Origin: Rhizobium sp. RU20A
GTDB taxonomy: Bacteria; Pseudomonadota; Alphaproteobacteria; Rhizobiales; Rhizobiaceae
Assembly (NCBI RefSeq): GCF_900155885.1
Contig: NZ_FTMB01000008.1
Location: forward strand, 1 to 64,000
DNA length: 64,000 bases
Direction: 5' to 3'
Under the pieces are notes generated by a model. That model had not been told where the DNA came from and made no database searches. It was given only the letters and a program-made list of their open reading frames with translations. Position numbers and translations under genes: made by a program. Positions 10,142 to 18,607 of the stretch are shown here, in pieces. Within the stretch, counting starts at the first letter, position 1, and every line of letters begins with the position of its first letter.

Positions 10142-11410
10142 TCACGTCATGACCCGCAGTGTTGGATTCCGGTTTGCGAGGTCAAGCGTCACATCGAGAA
10201 GGGTTGCGGCGCCTTGCACGATATCATCGGCGGCGACGAATTCTGCCTCGTTGTGACTAATGCCGCCGCGGCAGGGAACGAAGATCATGGCACTCGGCGC
10301 GATGCGGTTCACGAACAAAGCGTCGTGAAACGCTCCCGACGTCATTCGCCGATAAGCGACCCCCTGTGTCTGGCAGGCGGTTTCGATCGCAGCAGTCAGC
10401 ACCGGCTCGAACACGCCGGGCGCCATGTCGAGGCGCGAAGCGATCTCCAAGGAGCACCTCCACCGCTCTGCCGCCATCGCGCATGTGGTACGCACCTGTT
10501 CCTCGAGATCCGCAAGCAACATTCTTTCCGGATGGCGGATATCGATCGTAAACGTCACCCGTCGAGGGATGACGTTGATCGAGCCGGGCTCTAGCGAAAG
10601 GCGTCCAACGGTCAGCCGCGCCTGCGGATCGACCACCATGACAGTGGCCTGCAAGGCCGCAATGGCCTCCGCTGCCGCCGCCATGGCGTCCTTGCGGAAT
10701 TCCCGGGGCGTGGTTCCGGCATGAGCCGCCTCCCCGGTAAGGGTGACTTCCAGCCATTTCGTCCCCTGAACGGCGGTCACCACGCCGATGGGAACGCCCT
10801 CGCGCTCCAGCACAGGTCCCTGCTCGATATGCAACTCGATGAAGGCGAAGACCTCCGGTCGCTCGGGCCGTATCATGGCCTCCGGAAGCGCGGCGAGCGT
10901 GTCGGCCAGGTCCTGCGCAAGATGGGTTCCATCCGGCGCCGCCGCAGCGTTCCATTCGTTGATGGCATGCAAGCCCGCAAAAGCCATGGACCCCATGCAG
11001 CCGGGAGCGTAGCGACAGCCCTCCTCGTTGGTGAAGGCCACCACCTCGATGGGTCGCACGGTCGCGATACCGGCATCCTCAATCGCCTCCAACACCTCGA
11101 AGGCGCTGAGGGTGCCGAGCGCTCCGTCGAAGCGTCCGCCGGTGGGCTGGCTATCCAGATGGCTGCCGATCAGCACCGCGGGCAGACCGTCATGGTTGCC
11201 GCGGCGGCGAACAAAGAGATTGGCCGCCTCGTCCTGGAAGATCGAAAAGCCGCGCGCCTGTGCCCGCTCTGCGAGGAGCCTGCGAGCGGCGCGATCCTCC
11301 GGGCTCAGCGCTTGCCGGTTAACGCCCCCGGCCGGCGTCGCACCGATGGCTGCGAACTCGGCAAGCGAGCGCAGAAGCCGGGAGCCGTTGACCGCAGCGG
11401 CAAAGCTCAT
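10142..11410 (-). CDS. M20-family N-carbamoyl amino acid hydrolase / allantoate amidohydrolase
   Basis: 422 residues from ATG 11410. The open frame extends much further upstream, but that part is a shadow of the BtpA gene; the real start overlaps the BtpA stop (ATGA). Metal ligands of the hydantoinase/carbamoylase group of M20 are all there: GSHLDSQ, the bridging Asp in GRFDGALG, NEEGCRY, IELHIEQGP and the C-terminal HNEAEF. The dimerisation segment with the substrate Arg/His (AAHAGTTPREFRKDA) sits between. Such enzymes release ammonia and CO2 from ureido groups or hydrolyse amides of amino acids. It is the last gene of an operon with a sugar-type transporter, PfkB kinase and BtpA protein, which suggests the substrate combines a ureido/amide nitrogen with a sugar-like part. 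The exact substrate is unknown. Confidence 0.85.
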   Translation of the reverse strand: MSFAAAVNGSRLLRSLAEFAAIGATPAGGVNRQALSPEDRAARRLLAERAQARGFSIFQDEAANLFVRRRGNHDGLPAVLIGSHLDSQPTGGRFDGALGTLSAFEVLEAIEDAGIATVRPIEVVAFTNEEGCRYAPGCMGSMAFAGLHAINEWNAAAAPDGTHLAQDLADTLAALPEAMIRPERPEVFAFIELHIEQGPVLEREGVPIGVVTAVQGTKWLEVTLTGEAAHAGTTPREFRKDAMAAAAEAIAALQATVMVVDPQARLTVGRLSLEPGSINVIPRRVTFTIDIRHPERMLLADLEEQVRTTCAMAAERWRCSLEIASRLDMAPGVFEPVLTAAIETACQTQGVAYRRMTSGAFHDALFVNRIAPSAMIFVPCRGGISHNEAEFVAADDIVQGAATLLDVTLDLANRNPTLRVMT

Positions 11411-12249
11411 CGATGCAGGCCTGCGATGAAACGGGTGACGCGCTCGGGCTCTACAGCATTCCACCATACACCGTCGTATTTCAGCGCGCTGGCGATGATG
11501 ACGCCATCCGCGACGGACAGGATGTCGTTTGCATTTTCGTGGGTCACACCACTGCCCACCAGCGTTGGCAGGCCGGCCGCTTGCTTGATCATTCCGATAT
11601 AACCGGTGTCGGCGGCATGACCGGTCCGCTGTCCCGTCGCAATGATGACATCGGCATCGAAAAAGACGAGGTCCTTGACCTGCTCCTCGACCGGCCGGTC
11701 GCCGACGATGGCATGGGCGCCGTGCTTGACGTGGGCATCGGCAAAGATGCGGATGCCGCGAGCGCGCAGATGGGCACGGTAGCGCATGGCGCGGGCCGAT
11801 TCTCCCTCCACGATGCCTTCGTTGGCGACGTAGGCATTGGCCCACTGGTTCACGCGGATGAACGAGGCCGAGGATGCCGATGCGATGGCAAGCGCGGGAA
11901 TGGCGGCATTGGCGAGCACATTGATGCCGATTGGCCGGCCAAGCTCCCGGCGAATCCGGTCGGCGACGACCGCCATGTGGGCAGAGGTTTCGTGGCCGAT
12001 ATCGTCGGGCTTGGAGAAGGGAACGTCGCCGTGGTTTTCGACGATCACGGCATCGCAGCCACCATGGAGATAGGCTTTCGCATCGGACAGACCGCGCGCA
12101 TAAATCGCCTCGACCCCCTCGTCGTCATAGCGCGGCGCGCCGGGAAGCGGCATGAGGTGCACCACCCCGATGATCGGCTTGTCGCGCCCGAAGAGGGTAT
12201 TCAGCACCGTGTTGTCCTGTCGTCCGATGGGGTTGCTCATGATGGTCAC
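11407..12249 (-). CDS. BtpA/SgcQ family TIM-barrel protein
   Basis: 280 residues. The N-terminal IIGVVHLMPLPGAPRY and the sequence VENHGDVPF, INVLANAA, RVNQWANAYV and the late GSGVTHENANDIL are hallmarks of the BtpA/SgcQ family. The founding member was linked to photosystem I biogenesis in cyanobacteria; bacterial homologues such as SgcQ sit in carbohydrate operons and are thought to be enzymes with a nucleoside- or sugar-phosphate ligand. Here it lies between a PfkB kinase and an M20 hydrolase, overlapping both by four bases (ATGA junctions), so it most likely acts on the product of the kinase. The reaction is not established. Confidence 0.85.
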   Translation of the reverse strand: MTIMSNPIGRQDNTVLNTLFGRDKPIIGVVHLMPLPGAPRYDDEGVEAIYARGLSDAKAYLHGGCDAVIVENHGDVPFSKPDDIGHETSAHMAVVADRIRRELGRPIGINVLANAAIPALAIASASSASFIRVNQWANAYVANEGIVEGESARAMRYRAHLRARGIRIFADAHVKHGAHAIVGDRPVEEQVKDLVFFDADVIIATGQRTGHAADTGYIGMIKQAAGLPTLVGSGVTHENANDILSVADGVIIASALKYDGVWWNAVEPERVTRFIAGLHR

Positions 12250-13151
12250 GCGATGTCCGGTTTCGGGGATGGAAGGAGGGCGGCGAGTTCCGCCCGCGAG
12301 GGAAAGGCAGCCAGTGTTCCGGTGCGGCTGACAGAAAGTGCCGCGGCGGCACTGGCGGCGTCGGCGGCACGCGCCAGGGGCAGGCCACGATGCAGAAGCC
12401 CTGCAAGGGTTCCCGCAAAGCAGTCACCGGCGCCGCTCGTATCAACCACGTCGACGTGGCGGGCCGGAATGTGGAGGGTCGCCCGGCCGTCCAGCACAAG
12501 CGCGCCGTCGCCGCCGAGCGTGATCACGACCTGGTCGATGCCAAGCGCGCGCAGCCGCCCGGCCGCCGCCTGCGGATCAGTCTCTCCCGTCAGCCTTTCA
12601 GCCTCCGGGCGGTTGGCTATGAGAAGAGAGACGCTGTCGAGTTCCATTTTGGCGGCAGACAGGGGGCTCGGATTGAGGACCGTGAAAAGGCCCGCCGCAC
12701 GGGCCTGCCGAAGGCAGGAAGCCGTGACCGATGCCTGTAGATTGCCCTGCATCAGCAGCATGTCGCCCTTCTTGAATGCCTTGATCAGCATGCCCTCGCG
12801 GAGGGGGTCGAAGGCGGTTGCGCAGCCAGCCGCGGTGACAATGACGTTTTCGCCCCGTCGATCCACAAGCACGACGGAGCGATCGCTTGGGAGGTCGAGA
12901 CGCGACAGGCGAAGATCATCGATCTCGGCCGAAAGCATATCGTGCATCCGCTGTGCGAACGCATCCCTGCCAACTGCCGTCCAGAGAGTGACGGCGGCGC
13001 CGGTGCGCGCCGCTGCAACTGCCTGATTTGCACCCTTCCCGCCCAGTCCTTCGTCGACGGCATCCGCGTTCAACGTCTCGCCCGGCTGCGGAAGCCGCAC
13101 CAGGTGAAAGCTGCTGTCTACGCAGACATTGCCGACGACGTGGATGGCCAT
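12246..13151 (-). CDS. PfkB-family (ribokinase-like) sugar or nucleoside kinase
   Basis: 301 residues from ATG 13151, ten bases after the upstream stop; the longer in-frame extension has no homologous sequence. The N-terminal motif GGKGANQAVAAARTGA and the C-terminal DTSGAGDCFAGTLAGLL (catalytic Asp in GAGD, anion hole) are the two PfkB signatures. N-P-S in FTVLNPSP and NRPEAERLTG are typical of ribokinases. It would phosphorylate a hydroxyl of the imported or processed compound, trapping it for the BtpA-type protein encoded next. ABC uptake followed by kinase is the classical ribose-like logic, but the presence of hydrolases in the operon argues for something other than plain ribose. Confidence 0.88.
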   Translation of the reverse strand: MAIHVVGNVCVDSSFHLVRLPQPGETLNADAVDEGLGGKGANQAVAAARTGAAVTLWTAVGRDAFAQRMHDMLSAEIDDLRLSRLDLPSDRSVVLVDRRGENVIVTAAGCATAFDPLREGMLIKAFKKGDMLLMQGNLQASVTASCLRQARAAGLFTVLNPSPLSAAKMELDSVSLLIANRPEAERLTGETDPQAAAGRLRALGIDQVVITLGGDGALVLDGRATLHIPARHVDVVDTSGAGDCFAGTLAGLLHRGLPLARAADAASAAAALSVSRTGTLAAFPSRAELAALLPSPKPDIA

Positions 13152-13161
13152 GGGGATAGGC

Positions 13162-13926
13162 TCAGTCCGTCGCCCAGGCGAGCATCTGTTCGAACAGGGT
13201 CTTGTATCCGGGCCAAGCGATGAACTCCGGCGGCAGCCAGTGCGGTCCGACATCCGACGTCCAGACCAGCGTGCGGCCCTCGCCGTAGGTGCCGGTGACG
13301 AGCAGCGGCAGGGAACCGTATTCGCTGGAGACCGTCATCAACTGCTCGGCGCCGTCCTTCAGCGTCACTTCGTTGAAGCCGAGCAGATAGGGGAACTCGC
13401 CGGAAATGCCCTTGAGGATCGGATGGGTGGCATCGCCTGATACAACGGGCGTGAAGCCTTCGGGAACCTCGACACGATCGTCGAAGGCGAGGCAGGAGAC
13501 GGGCAGAACCTCTTCCACGGCCGTGTTCCGGAAGCGCGCGCCACCATTGATGCCCTGGAAGGAGTAGTAGCCGCCGAACATCAGCAGTGCGCCGCCCTTG
13601 GCCACATATTCCTTCAAGAGCTTCAGGCGGTTGGGCGTGCGCTTGGAATGGATCCAGGTGTCGGGGTGCAGCAGCAGCGTATTGGCGCCGATATCCGACA
13701 GCACGATCGCGTCATAGGCCTGCAGCCCTTCGAGCGTCATCGGGAAATCGCGCTGCGCCTCGTGGGCGGGCATGAAGGTCACGTCGAACGGGCTGTCCTT
13801 CAGCGCGTTCAGAAGTTCATCCGCGCCAGTGTGGTAGGTCACGGTCGGAAACTGGTCGAAGCCCTTGATATGTGTTGCGGTCGACACCCAGGATTCGCCG
13901 GCGAGCAGCACTTTTTTCTTGGTCAT
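13162..13926 (-). CDS. Class I glutamine amidotransferase-like protein (COG5426 type)
   Basis: 254 residues. The start LLAGESWVS, VTYHTGADELLNAL, YDAIVLSDIGANTLLL and GGALLMFGGYYSFQGI follow the glutamine-amidotransferase-like fold of the COG5426 family. At the usual nucleophile position the sequence reads GGYYS rather than G-C, so the canonical Cys is absent and true amidotransferase activity is unlikely. The C-terminal LVTGTYGEGRTLVWTSDVGPHW is well conserved in these proteins. It has its own ribosome site (GGGAGTTTCC region upstream) and lies between a phosphotriesterase-like gene and the PfkB kinase in one operon. Its role is not known; it may bind or hydrolyse an intermediate. Confidence 0.75.
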   Translation of the reverse strand: MTKKKVLLAGESWVSTATHIKGFDQFPTVTYHTGADELLNALKDSPFDVTFMPAHEAQRDFPMTLEGLQAYDAIVLSDIGANTLLLHPDTWIHSKRTPNRLKLLKEYVAKGGALLMFGGYYSFQGINGGARFRNTAVEEVLPVSCLAFDDRVEVPEGFTPVVSGDATHPILKGISGEFPYLLGFNEVTLKDGAEQLMTVSSEYGSLPLLVTGTYGEGRTLVWTSDVGPHWLPPEFIAWPGYKTLFEQMLAWATD

Positions 13927-13953
13927 GGAAACTCCCTGAAGGATGGCCGTGGC

Positions 13954-15045
13954 TTACCGCCCGGCGGAAAAGACGGTTTTCGGATTTTCGACCAGCATGC
14001 GGTCGATGGCGGCCTGATCCACGCCATGGCGTTTCAGGCGCGGCAGGAAATGCTTGAGGATGTAGCCGTAGCCGAAGCCGCCATAGCGGGTGAGCATGAT
14101 CTTCAGGAACACATCCTGCGACAGGAGCAGCCTGTCGGCAAAGCCCTTGTCGACAAGCGTGGCGATGGCACGCGCATTCTGCTCGTCGGAGGGCGATTGC
14201 GCGTCCTGATCGGCGTAATAATAGTCCATGCCGATCATGTCGTATTCGAGGAAGGCGCCGCGCCGGGCGAGCGCCATCTGGTAATCGAGATCGTCATGGC
14301 TCGGGTTCATGTGGCAGAGCACGGTGTGGCGAAGATCCGCACCCTCCTCCTGAATGACATCGAGAACGCGATGGGCGAGCCGTTCCCAGCCCGGCAGGTG
14401 GATGGAGAGCGGCAGGCCGGTAAGACGCGAGGCGCGGGCCGAGGCGCGCAGCGACTTCTCCTCTTCCGCCGTGAAGTGACGGCTGACGCCGACCTCGCCG
14501 ATGATGCCGGCCAAGATCTCGGGCTGGGTTTCCCCGCCCCCGACATCGTTGACGATGAAGGCCGTGACCTCGTCAACATCCATCGCCTTCAGCCAGTCGG
14601 GATGGGTGTGCTCAAGATAGAAACCGGTGCCCATGACGATCCGCAGACCCGACATGCGCGCGATACGGGCCAGCCCCTCCGCATCCCGGCCGATACCGAA
14701 ATTGGTGGTCTCGACCACCGTGCAGCCGCCGAGCGCCTGGAACCGCTTGAGTTCGCCGAGTGCAAGATCGCCATCATCCAGCGAAACGTTGTCGCGGTTC
14801 ATGTAGGGGTTCATGCGCAGCTCGCCGATGATCTCCATGGAGACCTTCTGCTCGGCGATCGCCTTCTCGTCCGGATGACAGGGGCAGATCCAGCTGCGTG
14901 CGCCATCGAGAAAGATGTGCTCGTGCATCAGCGTGATGCCGAGGTCATCGACCGGAACGGGGCCGGTGACCGTCATCGCGCATCCGGTCGAAACCCCGAT
15001 CGGATGACGCGGGCGCGTCGCGTCGGCAAACAGGTGATCCAGCAT
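13954..15045 (-). CDS. Phosphotriesterase-family metal-dependent hydrolase
   Basis: 363 residues. LMHEHIFLD supplies the H-x-H pair, GIIGEVGVS an acidic bridging residue, LSIHLPG and VLCHMNPSHDD two further His, and LLLSQDVFLK the catalytic Asp. This is the full metal set of the phosphotriesterase superfamily, with Glu rather than carboxylated Lys as bridge. Family members in catabolic operons are usually lactonases or deacylases, not pesticide hydrolases. It could open a sugar lactone or cleave an N-acyl/carbamoyl bond. An internal ATG (MTVTGPVPVDDLG) also resembles a family start; I keep 15045 because it starts one base after the permease gene. It is part of the ABC transporter operon. Confidence 0.83.
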   Translation of the reverse strand: MLDHLFADATRPRHPIGVSTGCAMTVTGPVPVDDLGITLMHEHIFLDGARSWICPCHPDEKAIAEQKVSMEIIGELRMNPYMNRDNVSLDDGDLALGELKRFQALGGCTVVETTNFGIGRDAEGLARIARMSGLRIVMGTGFYLEHTHPDWLKAMDVDEVTAFIVNDVGGGETQPEILAGIIGEVGVSRHFTAEEEKSLRASARASRLTGLPLSIHLPGWERLAHRVLDVIQEEGADLRHTVLCHMNPSHDDLDYQMALARRGAFLEYDMIGMDYYYADQDAQSPSDEQNARAIATLVDKGFADRLLLSQDVFLKIMLTRYGGFGYGYILKHFLPRLKRHGVDQAAIDRMLVENPKTVFSAGR

Positions 15046-15046
15046 C

Positions 15047-16057
15047 TCAGCGCCCCTTCGCCCCGCCGCGGAACAGGCGGAAATTCAGCCAGATGGCCAC
15101 GAGGATGATGAAACCGGTGACGATCGGCGTGAAGAAGGGCGACAGGTGCGACAGGATGAGCCCGTTGGCGAGAACCGCGACGGTCAAGGCACCGAGGATC
15201 GTTCCGGCCAGCGAACCGCGCCCGCCGAAGAGGCTGGTGCCGCCGAGAACCACGGCTGCGATGACGTCCAGCTCGAAGCCCTGGCCGGCGTTGGACGAGC
15301 CGGAGCCGAGACGGGCCGAAAGAATGATGCCGGCCGCAGCCGCAGCCGTACCCGAGAGGACATAGACCCACAGGATGATGCGCTTGGTGTTGACGCCGGC
15401 ACGGCGCGTGGCTTCGTTGTTGGCCCCGACGCCGGTGACGTAGCGGCCGAAATGCGTTTCGTTGAAGACCAGATAGGCAATGGCGAGAACGGCGACCGCG
15501 ATCAGCGCCGGCGCGGGAATGCCGAACACCCAGGCCCGGCCGATCAGCACGAAGGGGCTCGTCGGCTCGATGGGTATGGAGTAGCCGCCCGTGATCAGCA
15601 GCGCGAAGCCGCGGATGACCGACAGACCGGCGAGCGTCACGATGAAGGCGGGGATGCGTTCATAGGCAATGAAATAGCCCTGGATGACGCCGACCAGCGC
15701 GCCCAGCGCCAGCATCATCAGGATGGCGAAGGGCCAGGGAATGCCGGCCTGTAGCGCGGCCGCCGAAAGCGTCGCCGTCAATGCAAGGACCGAGCCGACC
15801 GACAGGTCGATGCCACCCGTGGTGATGACGAAGGTCATGGCAGCCGCCACGATCAGGAGCGGCGCTGACTGCCTGACGATGTTGAGCAGGTTCGGCGCCG
15901 TCAGGAAGGCGTCTGTCGTCAGCGAGAAGAAGATGCAGCAGACGATAAAGAACAGGCCGATCGACATGACGCCGCCATTGGAGATGGCCTTGTCGAGAAG
16001 AGTCGCCTCGCGCATGCGCGGTGCATGGCCGGTATAGGCATTGGGTTCGGAGCTCAT
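15047..16057 (-). CDS. Sugar-type ABC transporter permease (RbsC-like)
   Basis: 336 residues with about eight to ten hydrophobic segments. Diagnostic stretches are FVITTGGIDLSVGSVLAL, IPAFIVTLAGLSVIRGFALL, GRYVTGVGANNEATRRAGVN and VVLGGTSLFGGRGSLAGTILG, all typical of RbsC/XylH/AraH permeases. It forms the membrane channel for the periplasmic binding protein encoded at 16923-17864, energised by the ATPase at 16054-16851, whose stop it overlaps by four bases. The CUT2-type transporter class moves monosaccharides and some nucleosides or autoinducer-like compounds. Confidence 0.93.
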   Translation of the reverse strand: MSSEPNAYTGHAPRMREATLLDKAISNGGVMSIGLFFIVCCIFFSLTTDAFLTAPNLLNIVRQSAPLLIVAAAMTFVITTGGIDLSVGSVLALTATLSAAALQAGIPWPFAILMMLALGALVGVIQGYFIAYERIPAFIVTLAGLSVIRGFALLITGGYSIPIEPTSPFVLIGRAWVFGIPAPALIAVAVLAIAYLVFNETHFGRYVTGVGANNEATRRAGVNTKRIILWVYVLSGTAAAAAGIILSARLGSGSSNAGQGFELDVIAAVVLGGTSLFGGRGSLAGTILGALTVAVLANGLILSHLSPFFTPIVTGFIILVAIWLNFRLFRGGAKGR

Positions 16058-16851
16058 GCGGAAAGGCTCCTTTCAGCCTGATGGCCTGCGGACCGGGCAG
16101 CGAACTTGCGCCCGACGATGAGGTTGACGACCTCTTCGATATTGGTGTCCTCGATCCGCCGCTCGGCGACGTTGCGGCCTTCATACATGACCTGAATGCG
16201 ATCGCAGACGAGGAAGAGATCCTGCAGGCGGTGGGTGATGAGAATGACCGAGACGCCGCGCTTCGAAACTGTGCGGATCAGTTCCAGCACCGCCTCGACT
16301 TCTGCGACGGCAAGGGCTGCGGTCGGCTCGTCCATGATGAGCACGGAAGGATTGAAGGAGGCCGCACGGCCGATCGCGATCGACTGACGCTGGCCGCCTG
16401 AGAGATTTTCCACCTTCATCCGCGTGTCGGGAATGACGATGCCGAGGTTGGAGAGCATGTCCCGAGCCCGCTCATGCATCAGCTTTTTGTTCAGCACGGG
16501 AACGCCGCCGATGCGGCGCTTCGGTTCGCGGCCGAGGAAGAGATTACCAGCAACGTCGATCGTGTCGCAGAGCGCGAGGTCCTGATAGACCATCTCGATG
16601 CGAGCGGCGCGCGCATCAGCGGGCGACGCAAACGAGACGGTCTTGCCGTCGATCTCGATCGTGCCGCTGTCCGGGATGACGGCGCCGGAGAGAACCTTGC
16701 TGAGGGTGGACTTGCCCGCGCCATTGTCGCCGACGAGGCCGAGGACTTCCCCGGGCTTCAAATCCAGCGATGCGTTGTCGAGCGATTTCAGCGCGCCGTA
16801 GCGCTTCGATATGCCGGCCATGCGGACGCGGCTGACGGCAGTGTCGGTCAT
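16054..16851 (-). CDS. Sugar-type ABC transporter ATPase (single-domain RbsA-like)
   Basis: 265 residues. Walker A GDNGAGKST, Q-loop YQDLALCD, signature LSGGQRQSIAIGRA, Walker B VLIMDEPTAAL and the switch His in ILITHRL are all present. Most RbsA-type ATPases have two fused ABC domains of about 500 residues; this is a single domain, as in a subset of CUT2 systems (the FrcA/RhaT-like form) that probably works as a homodimer. It overlaps the permease start (ATGA). Confidence 0.93.
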   Translation of the reverse strand: MTDTAVSRVRMAGISKRYGALKSLDNASLDLKPGEVLGLVGDNGAGKSTLSKVLSGAVIPDSGTIEIDGKTVSFASPADARAARIEMVYQDLALCDTIDVAGNLFLGREPKRRIGGVPVLNKKLMHERARDMLSNLGIVIPDTRMKVENLSGGQRQSIAIGRAASFNPSVLIMDEPTAALAVAEVEAVLELIRTVSKRGVSVILITHRLQDLFLVCDRIQVMYEGRNVAERRIEDTNIEEVVNLIVGRKFAARSAGHQAERSLSA

Positions 16852-16875
16852 GTGCGATGCCCTTGCGAGGAATGC

Positions 16876-16908
16876 GACTGCCCGCTCCCGGCGGGGAAAC
16901 GGGCAGTC
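16876..16908 (-). other. Intercistronic hairpin after the binding-protein gene
   Basis: GACTGCCCG (16876-16884) pairs perfectly with CGGGCAGTC (16900-16908). It sits just downstream of the binding-protein stop and before the ATPase gene. In such operons a hairpin here usually partially terminates transcription or protects the upstream mRNA, giving an excess of binding protein. Confidence 0.55.
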
Positions 16909-16922
16909 GGCGACAGTCCAGC

Positions 16923-17864
16923 TTACTTGAACATCTCGCGATACTGATCGACGTTGGCCTTGGTCACGATCGTGACGGGCACGTTGATGATCTTGTCGAT
17001 CGTCTTGCCCTTCTTCACCTTCATCAGCGCTTCGACGGCGGCCTTGCCTTCACCGGCCGGGTCCTGCTGGATAACGGCGGTCACAAAACCCTGATCGATG
17101 CCGTCAATGGCCGACTTCGTCAGATCCCAGCCGAAGACCTTGATGGAGTCCTGACGGCCTTGGCTCGTGACGGCGGAAACGGCCCCGAGCAGCGCGGGCT
17201 CGCCCGTGGCATAGAGCGCGTTCATGTCGGGATTGGCCGTCATGAGGTTCTCTGCTGCCGAAAGTGCAACGTCCTGTACGTTCTGGCCATCGACCGTGTC
17301 GAGGAAGGTGACCTTCTCTCCGCCTTCGGAAACCGCAGCCTTGAAGCCATCGAGGCGCTGGTTCTGGATGAACGAGTTGAGAGCGCCGACGACGCCGACC
17401 TTGGCTTCACCGTTCATGTCGCTCTTCACATAGTCGGAAAAGAACTTGCCGATCTCCTTGCCGGCCGCTGTGTTGTCCACGCCGACGAAGGCGATGTTGT
17501 CACCCTCGGGAATCTGCGCGTCGATGGCGATGACCGGAATGCCGGCGTTCTTCGCAGCCGTGATGGCCGGCTTTACGCCGTTGACGTCGATGGCAACCAG
17601 GATGATGCCGTCGACCTTCTGCGTGATGTAGTTCTCGATCGCGTCATTCTGCGCGGCCGGGACGTTATTGGCGTTGAAGATCACCAGATCCGCACCGACA
17701 GCCTTGGCAGCCGCCGTCGCGCCATCATTGATCTGGTTGAAGAACAGCGCCTGCTGGTTGATGGTCACCAGCGCGAAGGTTTCTGCAAAGGCATGGGAGA
17801 CGCCCATGGAAAGCGTCATGGCGACGGCTGCGGCGCAGCCGAGAAGATAGCGAGTCCGACCCAT
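16923..17864 (-). CDS. Periplasmic sugar-binding protein (RbsB-like)
   Basis: 313 residues from ATG 17864 (MGRTRYLL), with GGGGAACC as ribosome site; an upstream in-frame start has no comparable site and would hide the signal peptide. Signal peptide: basic start, hydrophobic core GCAAAVAMTLSMGV, cleavage likely after HAFA. The mature part is a type I periplasmic fold: FALVTINQQALFFNQINDG, IPVIAIDAQIPEGDNIAFVGVDN, LYATGEPALLGAVSAV, VFGWDLTKSAIDGIDQGFVTAVIQQDP. It is the ligand receptor of the CUT2 transporter and the first gene of the operon. The ligand cannot be deduced. Confidence 0.92.
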   Translation of the reverse strand: MGRTRYLLGCAAAVAMTLSMGVSHAFAETFALVTINQQALFFNQINDGATAAAKAVGADLVIFNANNVPAAQNDAIENYITQKVDGIILVAIDVNGVKPAITAAKNAGIPVIAIDAQIPEGDNIAFVGVDNTAAGKEIGKFFSDYVKSDMNGEAKVGVVGALNSFIQNQRLDGFKAAVSEGGEKVTFLDTVDGQNVQDVALSAAENLMTANPDMNALYATGEPALLGAVSAVTSQGRQDSIKVFGWDLTKSAIDGIDQGFVTAVIQQDPAGEGKAAVEALMKVKKGKTIDKIINVPVTIVTKANVDQYREMFK

Positions 17865-17920
17865 TTTTTGGTTCCCCTTGTAGGATGCCTTTTCCGGCAT
17901 CGATCTGACGGGGAGGAGTA

Positions 17921-17954
17921 TTCAAGTAACTTGAATTCTTGTCAAGCGTCTTGA
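17921..17954. promoter_or_regulatory. Tandem palindromic operator TCAAG-N3-CTTGA (two sites)
   Basis: Two copies of TCAAGNNNCTTGA lie at 17922-17934 and 17942-17954, with centres 20 bases apart, i.e. about two helical turns and so on the same DNA face. They lie between the regulator gene and the binding-protein gene. The spacing and symmetry fit cooperative binding of two dimers of the cupin-XRE regulator encoded next door. The first copy extends to TTCAAG-TAA-CTTGAA. Confidence 0.75.
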
Positions 17955-17986
17955 ATTGACCCGATGGGATTGTCGCTGCGGTGGCT

Positions 17987-18607
17987 TCAGAATGTCGGAG
18001 GCGTATTGACCCAGAAGATGGACGCCCGCTCTGTGCCGACATTGCGGTACCAGTGCGCCAGCTCGGAGTTGAAGACGAAGCTGTCTCCTGCCGAGAGACG
18101 GAAGGTCTTTTCCGCGATCATCAGCTCGATTTCCCCCACCAGCACATAACCGACCTCCTCGCCCACATGCTGGATCGGCCCGGCGCTTTCCCCACCGACG
18201 TCGATGTGGTGGATATTGCATTGCAGAAGATGCCCCGGCGAATAGGGGATAACGCGCTCCAGCGAAATGCCTTCGCCGCGACGCAGGGGATCAAGCGAAA
18301 TCAGCGGGCGCTTCCCGGCCCGGAACACGACACTTTCATCGGCATCGGTTTCCTCGAACATCCAGCCTATGTTGGAATCGAGCGCCTGGACCAGCCGATG
18401 CAGCATCGGCAGCGAGGGAGACGCCTTGCCGTTCTCGATCTTCGACAGCAGGCTTTCCGAACAGTCCGCCGCCAGCGCCAGCGACTTCAACGTCAGCCCA
18501 CGCGTTTGCCGCGCAAGCCGGAGACGGGCACCGAGCCTCTGCGGATTTGAATGGATCTTGTCCTCTCGCGCGCTATCGGCGGCAAGAGTAGGATTGGCGA
18601 TATTCAT
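17987..18607 (-). CDS. XRE-family regulator with cupin domain
   Basis: 206 residues. The N-terminal helix-turn-helix (residues about 25-80) reads RLGARLRLARQTRGLTLKSLALAADCSESLLSKIENGKASPSL, a typical XRE domain. The C-terminal half is a small cupin barrel: HHIDVGGESAGPIQHVGEEVGYVLVGEIEL and LSAGDSFVFNSELAHWYRNVG, with metal-type His/Glu positions. Regulators of this layout sense a small molecule in the cupin and control the neighbouring catabolic operon (PuuR/SutR-like). It sits directly upstream of the transporter operon on the same strand and is the natural ligand for the palindromic pair at 17921-17954. Confidence 0.9.
   Translation of the reverse strand: MNIANPTLAADSAREDKIHSNPQRLGARLRLARQTRGLTLKSLALAADCSESLLSKIENGKASPSLPMLHRLVQALDSNIGWMFEETDADESVVFRAGKRPLISLDPLRRGEGISLERVIPYSPGHLLQCNIHHIDVGGESAGPIQHVGEEVGYVLVGEIELMIAEKTFRLSAGDSFVFNSELAHWYRNVGTERASIFWVNTPPTF

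Noticed and set aside
9837-10145. Functional minus-strand gene of 102 codons
   Set aside because: Only its C-terminal part resembles an IS3 transposase, and that part is frameshifted; the rest has no homology.
13162-13926. True glutamine amidotransferase
   Set aside because: The nucleophile elbow lacks Cys (GGYYS), so only the fold is supported.
16857-17954. Plus-strand frame of 365 codons opposite the RbsB-like gene
   Set aside because: The minus-strand binding-protein gene with signal peptide and ribosome site explains this DNA; the plus frame has no ribosome site or family.
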